Shown: positions 55,353 through 64,000, counted from the first letter of the stretch. The stretch is 64,000 nt of DNA from DASZRZ01 sp963732925 (GCA_963732925.1 CAVTBJ010000002.1:62001-126000), one strand, 5' to 3'. The notes: generated by a model from the letters alone, not told the origin. Translations and numbers: made by a program.

Positions 55353-55826
55353 CTACAGCCGGTAGAAACCGCCCAGAATCGCTCCGAACACCACATGCGA
55401 GAGCAGCACTGCGATCGGCGTCCGGATGCCGTAGTTCAACGCCATGAAGCCCGGCGGCTCCAGCATTCTGCGCGACGTGGGGCCGAACTCTTCGCTGGCC
55501 ATGCGAGGATGCAAACCGGGCAAAATCGCCATCAGCACAATCAGCATAAACAGCGCATGCAGAATTCCCAGCAGGACCCCGCGCCACCAGCTTACCGCCC
55601 CTATGGCTTCGAACATCAGGGCATAGATGAGGGAAAACACCATACCCACTCCCATGTGAACAAAAAACCCATAAAGCTTGGCGCGGTCGCGGTCCGAAGT
55701 AAACAGAGTCCCCATTATGTAAGGCAAATTCATCCGTGTCAGCCCCAGGCCCTGGGCGCCTGCGCTGATGGTAGTAAGCATCACGGTTGCCGCCATTCCC
55801 CACAACAGCCAGCTTCCCCAGTTCAT
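55353..55826 (-). CDS. Conserved four-helix membrane protein
   Basis: 157 residues with about four membrane helices (SWLLWGMAATVMLTTISAGAQ, FFVHMGVGMVFSLIYALMF, GVLLGILHALFMLIVLMAILPG, and a C-terminal LLSHVVFGAILGGFYRL). The internal GPTSRRMLEPPGFMALNYG loop is polar. Function unknown. Its ATG overlaps the stop of the GH15 gene (ATGA), so the two are translated together. Confidence 0.8.
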   Translation of the reverse strand: MNWGSWLLWGMAATVMLTTISAGAQGLGLTRMNLPYIMGTLFTSDRDRAKLYGFFVHMGVGMVFSLIYALMFEAIGAVSWWRGVLLGILHALFMLIVLMAILPGLHPRMASEEFGPTSRRMLEPPGFMALNYGIRTPIAVLLSHVVFGAILGGFYRL

Positions 55827-57694
55827 ACCTCCACCTCCCGGCCCGCGGCGGCAGGCTGGTTTTGCGTATGGTGGGCTGGATGCGGCTCGCCGCGTTCGCG
55901 CTCCTGGATCGACAGCGCCGCGCTGATCAGGCCGATGTGGGTAAACGCCTGGGGAAAGTTCCCCAGCGCATCCCCCGTCTGGGGATCGATTTCTTCGGCA
56001 AACAGCCCCAGGTCATTGCCGTATGCAAGCAGCTGCTGAAACAGGTCATGGGCCTCCTGTTCAGTGCCTCCGCCCACGGCAAGAAATTCGACGGCCCAGA
56101 ATCCGCAGATCCCAAAGGCGCCTTCGGAGGGATTGCGCTCATAGCGATAGAGCAGGCCATTACCAGCGTCGAGCTGCCGCCGCAGCGCGCGATAGGTGCT
56201 CTTCATTCGTTCGGAAGATCCTTTCTCCAGCCCGTACCAGGGAATGCGGAGCAGGTTCGCATCCAGGGAATCCCCGCCAATCGTACTGGCATAGCTCTGC
56301 AACTTCTCATTCCAGGCACCCTCGAGAATTTGCTTGCGGATCTTGGCGGCTTCCGCGGCAAACAGGTCCACGGGCATATTTTGCAGAACATTTTTCTTAT
56401 AAAGCTTTACCAGCCGGTCCAAGGCCGTCCAGCACAGCAGGCGGGAATAGGTATGGTTTTCCCGTCCGGAGCGCACCTCCCAAATGCCTTCGTCCGGCTG
56501 GTTCCAGTTTTTCGCCACATACTGTCCCAACCCCGACAGTACTTTTTGCGTGGCAGGGTCAAAACGCCCGCCAAAGGTCACGTACTGCGCCGCCGCCTCA
56601 ATCACTTCGCCGTACACGTCCAGTTGCAATTGATGGCGGGCGCCATTGCCCACGCGCACTGGGCGCGAATCGCGATAGCCGCTCAGGTGGAAGACTTCCC
56701 GCTCATGCGGAGCCATCTGGCCGTAGACGGTGTAGAGCACGCGCAACTCCGGTTGGGTGATGCGGGTGGCATCCAGGAGCCAGCCCAGGAAGCTCTCCGC
56801 CTCCGGCAGGTATCCCAGTCCCAGCAAGGCACGGATGGTGAGGGAAGCGTCGCGCAGCCAGCAATAGCGGTAGTCCCAGTTCTGATCGCCACCGATCGTT
56901 TCCGGCAGCGACGTTGTGGCCGCCGCAGTAATCGCTCCCGAGGGCGTATAGGTAAGCAGCTTCAGCACCAAGGCACTGCGCACCACGGCTTCGCGGTACG
57001 GACCCTCGTATTTGCACTGCCTGGCCCACTGCTGCCACCAGCCCAGAGAACGCTCGATGGCGGCATGCATCCACTCGCCCAGGGGAGGAAGAACCATGGG
57101 CGATTCCTCGCCATAACTGAGCGAAAACTGCGCCCGGTCGCCACGCTTCATGCGCACCCGGGAAGTGGCACGGTCGCCGTGAACGGAAAACAGCGCGCTG
57201 CTCCGCAACCAGTATGCCCCGCGGCCTACGTCAGTCCGCAACCCCAGCGCTCCCTTGTCCCGGATGCGCGCCGCCCGCGATCCATAGTGGGGACGCGGAT
57301 GAAAGCACACCTCGAACTCCATCTCCCCTTCCGTGCACTCCAACTCCCGCAAGAGTTCATGGGAGGGAAGCGGATTCTGGTCTTTGAACTTTTCGGATGC
57401 GACCGGCATCAGGTCCCGCAGTACCGCCAAGCCGGAGGAGCAGCGAAACTCCGTTTCCAGCACGTTGGATTCGCCTGCGTACCGGCGTTTGATTTGGAAC
57501 TCCCCGCTAGGATGGATGGACCAGCGGCCACCCTTTTCCTGGTCCAGCAGGGCAGCGAAAATCGAGGGACTGTCGAAGCGGGGCCAGCACAGCCAGTCAA
57601 TCGAGCCGGTGCGGGAGACGAGTGCGGCCGCACGACAGTCGCCCACGATGCCGTAGTCCTGAATCTTACAGTAGCCCGTAGCGTGCGTTGACAC
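55823..57694 (-). CDS. Glycoside hydrolase family 15 (glucoamylase/trehalase-like)
   Basis: About 623 residues: an N-terminal beta-sandwich (KIQDYGIVGDCRAAALVSRTG, IDWLCWPRFDSPSIFAALLD) and an (alpha/alpha)6 barrel (GGDQNWDYRYCWLRDASLTIRAL read in parts; EGIWEVRSGRENHTYSRLLCW with a catalytic Glu; FGICGFWAVEFLAVGG near the second Glu). The cytoplasmic GH15 group hydrolyses alpha-glucans or trehalose. I set the start at GTG 57694, just before the conserved IQDYG. No RBS is clear, and an open frame continues to 58117 with unlike composition. Coupled to the downstream membrane protein. Confidence 0.9.
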   Translation of the reverse strand: MSTHATGYCKIQDYGIVGDCRAAALVSRTGSIDWLCWPRFDSPSIFAALLDQEKGGRWSIHPSGEFQIKRRYAGESNVLETEFRCSSGLAVLRDLMPVASEKFKDQNPLPSHELLRELECTEGEMEFEVCFHPRPHYGSRAARIRDKGALGLRTDVGRGAYWLRSSALFSVHGDRATSRVRMKRGDRAQFSLSYGEESPMVLPPLGEWMHAAIERSLGWWQQWARQCKYEGPYREAVVRSALVLKLLTYTPSGAITAAATTSLPETIGGDQNWDYRYCWLRDASLTIRALLGLGYLPEAESFLGWLLDATRITQPELRVLYTVYGQMAPHEREVFHLSGYRDSRPVRVGNGARHQLQLDVYGEVIEAAAQYVTFGGRFDPATQKVLSGLGQYVAKNWNQPDEGIWEVRSGRENHTYSRLLCWTALDRLVKLYKKNVLQNMPVDLFAAEAAKIRKQILEGAWNEKLQSYASTIGGDSLDANLLRIPWYGLEKGSSERMKSTYRALRRQLDAGNGLLYRYERNPSEGAFGICGFWAVEFLAVGGGTEQEAHDLFQQLLAYGNDLGLFAEEIDPQTGDALGNFPQAFTHIGLISAALSIQERERGEPHPAHHTQNQPAAAGREVEV

Positions 57695-57981
57695 TCGAGA
57701 GATAGATGAATTGTAGTGGCTGAGGCGATGCCCCGTCGAATGGTTCTTGCCGTGATTTGTTTCGGATTCCTGAAGTCCTGCGAAAAAAGATCGCGCCCGC
57801 CACCGGTAGAGCCCGTTTGGCCAGAGCCTCCAGATCCCCGCGATCCGGTCCGCGGCACCCACGATCCATGGCCGCGTTATCGGCGGTCCATTCTTGAGAA
57901 TCTCTTTTCTCGGGAATCTCTTTCCGGCCGCGCGAGTCCGGGGCGCGTAGCGGAAGTCCCGCTCCCGTGAGGAGCTGCTTT

Positions 57982-58443
57982 TCAGCCTTTCAAAAGATGG
58001 AGAGGACTTTTCTCCGCCTCTGCCGTCTTCGGGGGCTCGCTTGGCCTTTCCTGTTGCGGCGCACTGATCTCGTGTTGCCCGCTGCGTTTCAGCTCCGCGA
58101 TGGTGTTGCGTAACCAAACCCTGAGCGCTTCCTGTGCCTTCGCATCGTTGTCTGGGTCCGCCAGGCTTTCGACCGTGTCACCCCCCGCGGTGAGCGGAAT
58201 GTGATGGCAGGGAATGTTCTCCGATCGCTTGTCCTGGGGGACAAAGTCGAAAAGCGCGCAGCGCTCGCAGGGGAATGTCCGGCTGCGGTCCCCGAAGTTC
58301 AAGCACGTGGGCGACTCAAGGAAGATATCTTTGGACAACTGCGGGCTGTGTACCGACCGCCCGTAGCCGCCCTGTTCCAGGAAGTTGAGCTCGAATTCGA
58401 GCGCCTCCAGAGCGTCGCGACCAAACATGTCTGGGTTGGACAT
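57982..58443 (-). CDS. Conserved hypothetical protein with four cysteines
   Basis: 153 residues. The N-terminal EALEFELNFLEQGGYGRSV is followed by a likely metal-binding core: SPTCLNFGDRSRTFPCERCALFDFVPQ and NIPCHHIPL (four Cys, read in pieces). A helical tail with LRVWLRNTIAELKRSG and a disordered Pro/Glu end follow. ATG 58443 has GGAGG five bases upstream. I believe similar proteins recur in Acidobacteriota, but I cannot name a function. Confidence 0.75.
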   Translation of the reverse strand: MSNPDMFGRDALEALEFELNFLEQGGYGRSVHSPQLSKDIFLESPTCLNFGDRSRTFPCERCALFDFVPQDKRSENIPCHHIPLTAGGDTVESLADPDNDAKAQEALRVWLRNTIAELKRSGQHEISAPQQERPSEPPKTAEAEKSPLHLLKG

Positions 58444-58559
58444 AAAATCCTCCGTCCGAAAATTCAACTAGCGTAGCTCCGCCGGTCCCCCTACTCCTAT
58501 TCCGGGCCCTCTTGCATCTTGGAAACTTATTGCCTGTTCAAACTGCTCGCCGTGAGCTG

Positions 58560-58579
58560 CGTCACACGCGGCAGTGACG
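58560..58579. promoter_or_regulatory. Inverted repeat in the divergent promoter region
   Basis: CGTCAC and GTGACG form a perfect inverted repeat with an eight-base spacer (ACGCGGCA). The half-site sequence resembles the TGTGA/TCACA core of CRP/FNR-family sites, but the spacing is longer. It lies 38 bases upstream of the better site at 58617. Confidence 0.4.
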
Positions 58580-58616
58580 GGGTTCCACGCTCCGAAGGTA
58601 ACCGATCACAACCAGA

Positions 58617-58632
58617 TGTGACGTGAATCACG
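58617..58632. promoter_or_regulatory. CRP/FNR-family-like operator upstream of the AhbD-like gene
   Basis: TGTGA-CGTGAA-TCACG matches the CRP consensus TGTGA-N6-TCACA at 9 of 10 positions. It lies 50 bases before the radical SAM gene start, between two divergent genes, a plausible activator position. The regulator is not encoded in the window. Confidence 0.55.
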
Positions 58633-58681
58633 GGAGCACGCACGCCGACCTTGTAACTTGCACAATGGAGATCGAGAAGCA

Positions 58682-59950
58682 ATGGAAACCATGAGCCGGG
58701 CAGCAGCCGAGTCGTCTCAGCAACCGCAACGGGTCCCGCTGGAATACAAGCCGCGCCTGGTCTTCTGGGAAGTCACCAAGGGATGTAACCTGCGCTGTGT
58801 GCACTGCCGCGCCAGCGCCACAGAGCTCAGTTCTCCGGACGACCTTTCGACCGAAGCGGCCTTCGCAATCATCGAGCAGATTGCGGGCTATGCAACTCCC
58901 ATCCTGGTGCTCAGCGGGGGTGAGCCACTGTTTCGTCCCGATATATTCGACTTGGCTGAGTTTGCGACCGCAAAAGGACTGCGAGTTGCCCTGGCGACCA
59001 ATGGGACCAATGTCACCCCGGAGGTGGCAGGCAAAATCGCGGCTGCTGGCGTCAAGCGCGTCTCCATCAGCCTGGATGGCGCGGATGCCGCGACTCACGA
59101 TGCCTTTCGGGGTATCTCCGGCGCCTTCGATGCCGCTGTCCGGGGTCTTCGCAACCTCAAACAACTCGGAATGTCCGTCCAGATCAACATGACCATCGCC
59201 CGGCACAACGCGCACCAGTTGCCGGACGTGCTGCAGCTGGCTCGCCACCTGGGAGCCGATGCCCTGCACACGTTCCTGCTGGTTCCGGTGGGATGCGGAG
59301 TCGATATCGCCGCCGAACAGATGGTTCCCCCGCAAGAATACGAAGCCATGCTGAACTGGTTTTACGATCGCTCGCTGGAAGGGGAACTCGAACTCAAGGC
59401 CACCTGCGCTCCGCATTATTTCCGTGTCGTGCGCCAGCGCCGGGCGGCCGAGCGGCGGGAGGCAGAGCAACAGGGGTGCGAGCGGCGTACCGCGGAGCCC
59501 GTTTCCTCTGCCTCCCCCGCGATTGGTGCTGCAGAGATGCTGCTGCCGGGCGGCACTGGAGTGGTTCTGCATCCCCGCAGCCCGTCGCCCCAACCCGGAC
59601 ACCCGCACGGGATGAATGCCAGCACCAAAGGCTGCCTGGCGGGTACCGGCGTATGTTTCATCTCCAACCGGGGCGAGGTGTATCCCTGCGGCTATCTGCC
59701 CGCGCTCGCCGGTGATCTGCGCAGGCAACAGTTCCGCGATATCTGGGAAAAGGCGGACGTGTTCGCCGCCCTCCGCGACACCACGCAGCTCAAGGGCAAG
59801 TGCGGTGCTTGCGAGTTCCGTAACTGCTGTATGGGATGTCGGGCTCGCGCCTATGCTGCAACCGGCGACTTCATGGAAGCTGAGCCGTTCTGCATCTATC
59901 AGCCACGCACAACGTATCGCACCAACCAAAGGTCAGGGGCTTCAAGTTAG
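58682..59950 (+). CDS. Radical SAM/SPASM protein, AhbD/NirJ-like
   Basis: About 422 residues, related to heme-biosynthesis radical SAM enzymes (AhbC/AhbD, NirJ). It contains the cluster motif EVTKGCNLRCVHCRASA (C-x3-C-x2-C), LVLSGGEPLFRPD, and VSISLDGADAATHDAFRG. TCAPHYFRVVRQRR is followed by a Glu/Arg-rich insert. The SPASM-type C-terminus has CFISNRGEVYPCGYLP and KCGACEFRNCCMGCRARAYAA. The usual CGGC is CCMGC here. AhbD makes heme from iron-coproporphyrin III, but related enzymes have other substrates, and no other ahb or nir gene is seen. Start ATG 58682; ATG 58691 is equally possible. Confidence 0.85.
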   Translation: METMSRAAAESSQQPQRVPLEYKPRLVFWEVTKGCNLRCVHCRASATELSSPDDLSTEAAFAIIEQIAGYATPILVLSGGEPLFRPDIFDLAEFATAKGLRVALATNGTNVTPEVAGKIAAAGVKRVSISLDGADAATHDAFRGISGAFDAAVRGLRNLKQLGMSVQINMTIARHNAHQLPDVLQLARHLGADALHTFLLVPVGCGVDIAAEQMVPPQEYEAMLNWFYDRSLEGELELKATCAPHYFRVVRQRRAAERREAEQQGCERRTAEPVSSASPAIGAAEMLLPGGTGVVLHPRSPSPQPGHPHGMNASTKGCLAGTGVCFISNRGEVYPCGYLPALAGDLRRQQFRDIWEKADVFAALRDTTQLKGKCGACEFRNCCMGCRARAYAATGDFMEAEPFCIYQPRTTYRTNQRSGASS

Positions 59951-60001
59951 GTATCAGGAGCTCGAACTCGAACGGGAGCGCTAACTGGAAGTAATAACCG
60001 A

Positions 60002-60215
60002 CTAGCCCTGCTTCTTTTGTGCTGCCCAGCGCTTCTTTTGGGCCAGGCTGATGCGGCGTCTGGCATCCGCGCTCAAGCGGCGACGCTTGCGGCCAGCACC
60101 GGGGTTTAGCACTGCGTCCCTGAGAGCTGCCATCCAGACCCTGCAATGCCTGAATCGCTTTGTCGATCCGTTCCTTTTCGGAACGGAGCTGTGTGAGAAT
60201 TTTCCGTGTATCCAT
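60002..60215 (-). CDS. Small basic protein (one apparent frameshift)
   Basis: About 70 residues: a coiled-coil-like N-terminus MDTRKILTQLRSEKERIDKA, then a Lys/Arg-rich tail RRRLSADARRRISLAQKKRW. The two halves are in different frames. The break is in G4 at 60101-60104 (C4 in the coding sense), and removing one base gives SAKPGAGRKRRRLSADARR. This two-part design is, to my knowledge, frequent in Acidobacteriota genomes and may bind DNA, but no function is established. Start ATG 60215. Confidence 0.72.
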
Positions 60216-60331
60216 AGGAAGCCAGTATAGAACATCCGCCTTATAGGTTTCTAGAATGTATCTTCTCGAAGGCTTAGATAGTCTGCTTGTTTCCTCTTGA
60301 CTGCAGCGGAAATTCGATTCGCCGATTCTTT

Positions 60332-61337
60332 CTACTGGAAGAATTCATCCATCGTGGGGGCATTGGCGGCGGCGCCGGGCAAACCGCTAACTCCCAGCAT
60401 ACTGAGGCTAAGGCGTAAAAGACTTTCGTGCTGATAGAACATGGTGGACTGAAATCCGGTGTTCACCTTCGGACCAGCCAGGATCACCGCGATGTGCCCA
60501 CCACCGTTGGCGGAATCGGACGCGTCTCCCTCGTCCCAGGTGATGACCAGGAGACCGGATGCAAGAAGCTCGCGTTAGTGAGTAGCGGGTCGATGTTATT
60601 GCGCAGCCAGTTATCGGCTGCTCTCAGTTTGTCCTGGTCCTGGCATGGACTCACCGGACAATCATGCGCATTGTGCAACTGGTTGGGAATGACGAAGGCA
60701 TAGTTGGGAAGCATTCCGGCTGCAAGATCCTGGGAAAACGAGGTGAAAGGGACAAGGTTTTGCCTCTGTTGCGGATCATTGATCACATCCGTCAGATAGG
60801 CGAATGGGTTATGCCGCTTGACGTAAGATTTCACGTCCCCGCCGGTATAACCGGCTGCCGGGAGATCCTCAGCGTACGACTTCCAGGTTTTGCCCGCCAG
60901 GACCAGTTGCCGGACCACATTGTCGGCGCTTACGGTGCCGGTAAAGCTATCGTTATTGGTGATCACCTGGCCCGTGGTCATCATGAAGTAATTGCCAATG
61001 GAGGGGTGGGTGTCGGCGAAAAAGTTAGTGGCCAGCGCATAGCGGGCGGCGAGACTATTGAGGTAAGGCATGTCCGGGCTGCCAATCACCGTTTCATAGC
61101 TGTGGTTCTCCAGAACGACAATCACGACATGGTCCGTCTGCCCCGTTCCCGGCCCGGCCGGAGTGGTATTCGGGGGAGATGGGGAACCGGAGGGAGGAGT
61201 TTGGCCCGGGCCGGGCCCCGTGGAAGACACAGAAGCGGCTTGTCCGCCGCAACCAGGAGGCTAAACGGCAGCACCAGTACGCAGCAGAAGAGAAAGGCCC
61301 AGCCAGCTCGCCGGGAGCGGATTCGGACGCTTTTCAT
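60332..61337 (-). CDS. Phosphoesterase-family lipoprotein (two apparent frameshifts)
   Basis: Predicted acid phosphatase/phospholipase C-like enzyme (PF04185 type) of about 335 residues. Signal peptide from ATG 61337: MKSVRIRSRRAGWAFLFCC then VLVLPFSLL. A missing base near 61250-61260 restores a lipobox cysteine before GGQAASVSSTGPG. The enzyme follows: VVIVVLENHSYETVIG, FADTHPSIGNYFMMTTGQV, NYAFVIPNQLHNAHDC. A second break near 60570 needs one more base, giving ASGLLVITWDEGDASDSANG and GGGHIAVILAGP to the stop at 60332. Likely outer-membrane or periplasmic. Divergent from rpmH. Confidence 0.82.
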
Positions 61338-61495
61338 ACTCTCAATGGATGCGCTCCAGGTATGTTGTGGCTGGCCGCAGGGATCGGGTCGCCCCGGGGC
61401 AGGGAAGACGTTCCGCTAGCCGGTTTCGTCCCCAGTCAGTTATACTTGCTGTTTGCCCCGCGCAAAATTTTCGTACTGAGGAGCAGCCAGCTGTC

Positions 61496-61651
61496 ATGCC
61501 GAAGCGCACCTTCCAACCTAACCGGCGCCGACGTTCCAAGACGCACGGGTTCCGGACCCGAATGAAGACCAAGAGTGGACAGGCCGTTCTGTCGCGCCGG
61601 CGGGCCAAAGGGCGCAAGCGCGTCTCGGTGAGCCCCGGTTATCGCGAGTAA
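61496..61651 (+). CDS. rpmH: 50S ribosomal protein L34
   Basis: 51 residues, start MPKRTFQPNRRRRSKTHGFR, with the conserved RMKTKSGQAVLSRRRAKGRK. It is the first gene of the conserved rpmH-rnpA-yidD-yidC cluster that usually lies beside dnaA and the origin. A TATACT sequence at 61441-61446 could be its -10 box. Confidence 0.97.
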   Translation: MPKRTFQPNRRRRSKTHGFRTRMKTKSGQAVLSRRRAKGRKRVSVSPGYRE

Positions 61652-61692
61652 GAACGCCCGCAGGGACTGGGTAAGAGATCTGAGCTGTCATT

Positions 61693-62139
61693 GTGACCGA
61701 CCGACGCGAAGCCGGGCCAGGCGCCCAGCCGGTGGCTCGCCAGACGGTCGGGCGGGCAGGCATCCGGCCGCTTCCGCCGCCAGTCGCGGCTCTTGAAGCA
61801 CGCCGATTTGACCGTGTGTACCGCAGCGGGCGGCGCCAATTTGCCGCCAGGATGACCTTTTTTACCTGCCGCAGAGCGAGCAGGGGCGCACTCCGCGGAA
61901 CGGACCGCGCGTGGGACTCACGGTGGGCCGCGCTCTGGGCGGGGCGGTCGCTCGCAATCGCCTCAAGCGGCGCATGCGAGAGGCGGTTCGCTTCAGTCTC
62001 GGCAAGCTGGCCGTGCCGGTCGATGTGGTCATCAATCCGAAGCGCTCCGCCGCGCGGCTGAATTTTCTCACCTCCGTTCCGAGGTGCGGCAGGGGTTTCG
62101 TGCCATCGAGCAGAAGCTGAGAGAAGGTGCGGAAAATGA
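61693..62139 (+). CDS. rnpA: Ribonuclease P protein component (two or more apparent frameshifts)
   Basis: Protein cofactor of RNase P. The N-terminal frame gives RFDRVYRSGRRQFAARMTFF. After a missing T in the T6 run 61857-61862 the frame continues YLPQSEQGRTPRNGPRVGLTVG and the signature GGAVARNRLKRRMREAVR (RNxxKR motif). A second missing base near 62064 is needed to reach SHLRSEVRQGFRAIEQKLRE. The stop is probably TGA 62137-62139, which needs one further shift. The start at GTG 61693 is uncertain. Confidence 0.85.
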
Positions 62140-62174
62140 ACGCCTTCCTCCTGGCCGGCAGAAAGAAACCAGAA

Positions 62175-62487
62175 ATGAAGTTGTGCTGCTGCAGTGCATT
62201 CGAACCTACCGGCGGTTGCTTTCCCCGCTGTTTCCACCGGCCTGCCGTTACGTGCCGACCTGTTCGGAGTATGCTCTTGCAGGCAGTCGAGCGCCATGGC
62301 GCCTGTCCGGGGCGGCATGAAAGACTTAGGGCGGATTCTGCGCTGCCATCCTTTCGCGCGTGGCGGATACGACCCGGTCGACAAGATCCGCGGGAAAGCC
62401 AGATCCCACGTGCGCTGCCGGACACGGGCACGGAGAGCAATACGTGACCCGTTGAAACCCAGGAAACCAGATTTCAGGAACGGATAG
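62175..62487 (+). CDS. yidD: Membrane protein insertion efficiency factor YidD (several apparent frameshifts)
   Basis: Small protein that aids YidC-dependent insertion. The signature CIRTYRRLLSPLFPPACRY then VPTCSEYA is clear, followed in another frame by LQAVERHGA and in a third by RGGMKDLGRILRCHPFARGG YDPVDK (space marks a line split). Extra bases near 62278 and 62303 explain these switches, and one missing base near 62178 would give the start MKVVLLQC from ATG 62175. The tail to TAG 62485-62487 is Arg-rich and uncertain. Confidence 0.82.
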
Positions 62488-62492
62488 AAACT

Positions 62493-64000
62493 TTGACCCA
62501 GTATCACAACCCCCAGCAGGAACCAGGTTCGGAGCGCCGCCTGCTGATCGTTTTTGCTCTGACTTTTCTTGTCTTAATGGTGTTTCAGCCGCTGCTCTCA
62601 CGCTATCTGCGGCAGCAGCAGCCTGCTCAATCCGCGCAGAAGGCGCAAGTCACCCCGCCGGCGCCGACCGCACAGCCGCCGGCGGCCTCTACGGCTACGG
62701 CTCCCGGCCCCCCTTCGTCCGCCGCCGCCCCCGTAGCATCGTCGAAGACGGCTGCGTTGCCTCCAGCTGCCCTCCGCCAGGCCAAGGGCGAAGTGGAAAC
62801 CGTGGTCGACAATGGCCTGTATCGCATCACCTTCAGCAACCGCGGTGGCCAGGTAAAAAGCTGGATTCTAAAGAAGCACCTCGACGACCAGGGGCATCCC
62901 CTCAACCTGGTGCATGAAGCGGCGGCCCAGCAGTTTGGCTATCCGCTTTCTTTGTGGACCTACGATCCCAAGCTTCGCACGCGGCTCAATACGGTTCTGT
63001 ATGTTCCCAACGTTACCGGGGAACAGAAGGCCCCGTCGGATATCACGTTCGAATACGCCGACGAGCACCTGCAGGTCACGCAAGACTTTCCACTTCAACG
63101 ATTCCTATGTCGTCGGCATCGATATCCAGGTGAGCAGGACGGGCAAAGCGTCAGCGCCTATCCCGGCATGGCCCGCGGGTTCGGCGATCAGCGTCATCTC
63201 CGCCGCACTACGCGTCGTCTCGCTTGGAGTGGCAGTACGGCGACGACGTACAGCGCATCGCGCCCAAGGCGTAAGCGGGGGCAATACGCTCACCGGTCCG
63301 TTCGAGTGGGTCGGAGTCGTCGATCAGTACTTCGGGGCCGTCTTTCTCCCCAACGATCCCTCGACGGTGAATGCGATTACCCTGCGCAACGCGCATGGAG
63401 GTCCCCAGAAAGCCCTCGGACCCGCAATCGCAGCAGGTCCGGGTGGAGTTGCTGGGAATGGCCGCGGGCACTCCCGGCGGCGCCTACCTCGGAACGTCTG
63501 TTTGTCGGCCCCAAGGCGCTGGACGTGCTGCAGTCCGTGAAGGTCGCCGCCATCGCCGGAGAAACCCAGCCTCCGGACCTGAGCAAGGTGCTGGATTTCG
63601 GTAAGTGGCTGGGCTGGATTGCGTATCCCCTGTTTCTGTGGCTGCGCTGGACCTACCACCACATGGTCTCCAACTGGGGTTGGGCCATTGTGGTGCTTAC
63701 TGTCATCATCAACCTGGTGCTGTTCCCGCTGCGGCTTTCCAGCATGAAATCCGCTATGAAGATGCAGAAGCTGCAGCCGCAGATGAATTCCATCAAGGAA
63801 AAGTACAAGAAGTACGCCATGCGCGACCCGCGGCGCCAGGAAATGAACCAGGAAATGGCGGAGCTGTTCAAGCGTGAGGGCGCGAACCCGGCGGGTGGGT
63901 GCTTGCCCCTCATGCTGCAGATGCCCTTCCTGATCGCCTTTTATTCCATGCTGGCCAACGCCAATGAGCTGCGCAATGCCAGCTTTCTTTGGATCCGGGA
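62493..64000 (+). CDS. yidC: Membrane protein insertase YidC, partial at the window edge (several frameshifts)
   Basis: Inserts and folds inner-membrane proteins. The start is TTG 62493 after an AGGAACGG site. N-terminal helix LLIVFALTFLVLMVFQPLL, a Pro/Ala linker, then the periplasmic domain (GEVETVVDNGLYRITFSNRG). Between about 63080 and 63490 the conserved reading moves through three frames and returns, so the original frame stays open while its translation is wrong. FHFNDSYVVGIDIQVS, LEWQYGDDVQRIAPK and GPFEWVGVVDQYFGAVFL mark the real protein. The core follows: WAIVVLTVIINLVLFPLR and MQKLQPQMNSIKEKYKKY. It is cut at 64000. Confidence 0.93.
   Translation, partial: MTQYHNPQQEPGSERRLLIVFALTFLVLMVFQPLLSRYLRQQQPAQSAQKAQVTPPAPTAQPPAASTATAPGPPSSAAAPVASSKTAALPPAALRQAKGEVETVVDNGLYRITFSNRGGQVKSWILKKHLDDQGHPLNLVHEAAAQQFGYPLSLWTYDPKLRTRLNTVLYVPNVTGEQKAPSDITFEYADEHLQVTQDFPLQRFLCRRHRYPGEQDGQSVSAYPGMARGFGDQRHLRRTTRRLAWSGSTATTYSASRPRRKRGQYAHRSVRVGRSRRSVLRGRLSPQRSLDGECDYPAQRAWRSPESPRTRNRSRSGWSCWEWPRALPAAPTSERLFVGPKALDVLQSVKVAAIAGETQPPDLSKVLDFGKWLGWIAYPLFLWLRWTYHHMVSNWGWAIVVLTVIINLVLFPLRLSSMKSAMKMQKLQPQMNSIKEKYKKYAMRDPRRQEMNQEMAELFKREGANPAGGCLPLMLQMPFLIAFYSMLANANELRNASFLWIR

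Noticed and set aside
57695..58117. N-terminal extension of the GH15 enzyme to an in-frame start at 58117.
   Set aside because: The extra 141 residues are Arg/Ser-rich, unlike the family, and overlap the four-cysteine gene. GH15 proteins begin near the IQDYG segment.

Overview
This window reads as a GC-rich, gene-dense bacterial chromosome segment, most likely from an Acidobacteriota (Terriglobia-like) genome or metagenome bin. That placement is inference. It rests on the style of several small lineage-type proteins (a basic protein ending in a KKRW-rich tail at 60.0 kb, a four-cysteine protein at 58.0 kb, a short zinc-ribbon protein at 47.4 kb), on intergenic repeats of the 'GCTTTAGCCCCTGAGG' kind, and on a housekeeping set consistent with an aerobic diderm heterotroph. 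No rRNA, tRNA, CRISPR array or insertion sequence was found.

Layout. 0-14 kb: trpD, a beta-CASP metallohydrolase, ruvA, glmM, polA, two small membrane proteins, ftsH and tilS. 13-24 kb: the three-gene proton-translocating transhydrogenase (pntA1-pntA2-pntB), mnmE, an MlaD/MCE protein with five exact 34-residue repeats, a serine block (class V aminotransferase and serA), and yqeY. 24-36 kb: DoxX-like protein, gatB, a receiver-DUF4388 regulator, moaC-moeA, a secreted TPR protein, queC-queE-queD for 7-deazaguanine synthesis, and a sugar transporter with ROK kinase. 36-40 kb: a minus-strand run cysM - JAMM protease - CysO/MoaD-like carrier - MoeZ (E1 plus rhodanese), which is a complete sulfur-carrier cysteine pathway. 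The carrier has six residues after its Gly-Gly. 40-48 kb: an unexplained structured-looking intergenic region, a truncated corA, an aminotransferase, an MBL-double-rhodanese protein, a GGEEF protein, murJ and bactofilin. 48-58 kb: a metabolic island with an enolase-superfamily enzyme, a giant FAD/Fe-S dehydrogenase, an Anabaena-sensory-rhodopsin-transducer family protein with no rhodopsin, a PoxB-like TPP enzyme and a GH15 glucoamylase. 58-64 kb: an AhbD/NirJ-like radical SAM enzyme behind a CRP-like box, a phosphoesterase lipoprotein, then rpmH-rnpA-yidD-yidC, the cluster usually near the replication origin. yidC runs off the right edge.

Data quality matters here. At least 17 single-base frame breaks interrupt otherwise well conserved genes, many of them essential and several at homopolymers. 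They become very dense from about 61.8 to 63.5 kb. I read them as sequence errors rather than pseudogenes and annotate the genes through the breaks.

The most interesting system is the cysM-mec-cysO-moeZ operon with a tailed carrier. Second is the rhodopsin-less ASRT protein inside an organic-acid and sugar oxidation cluster.
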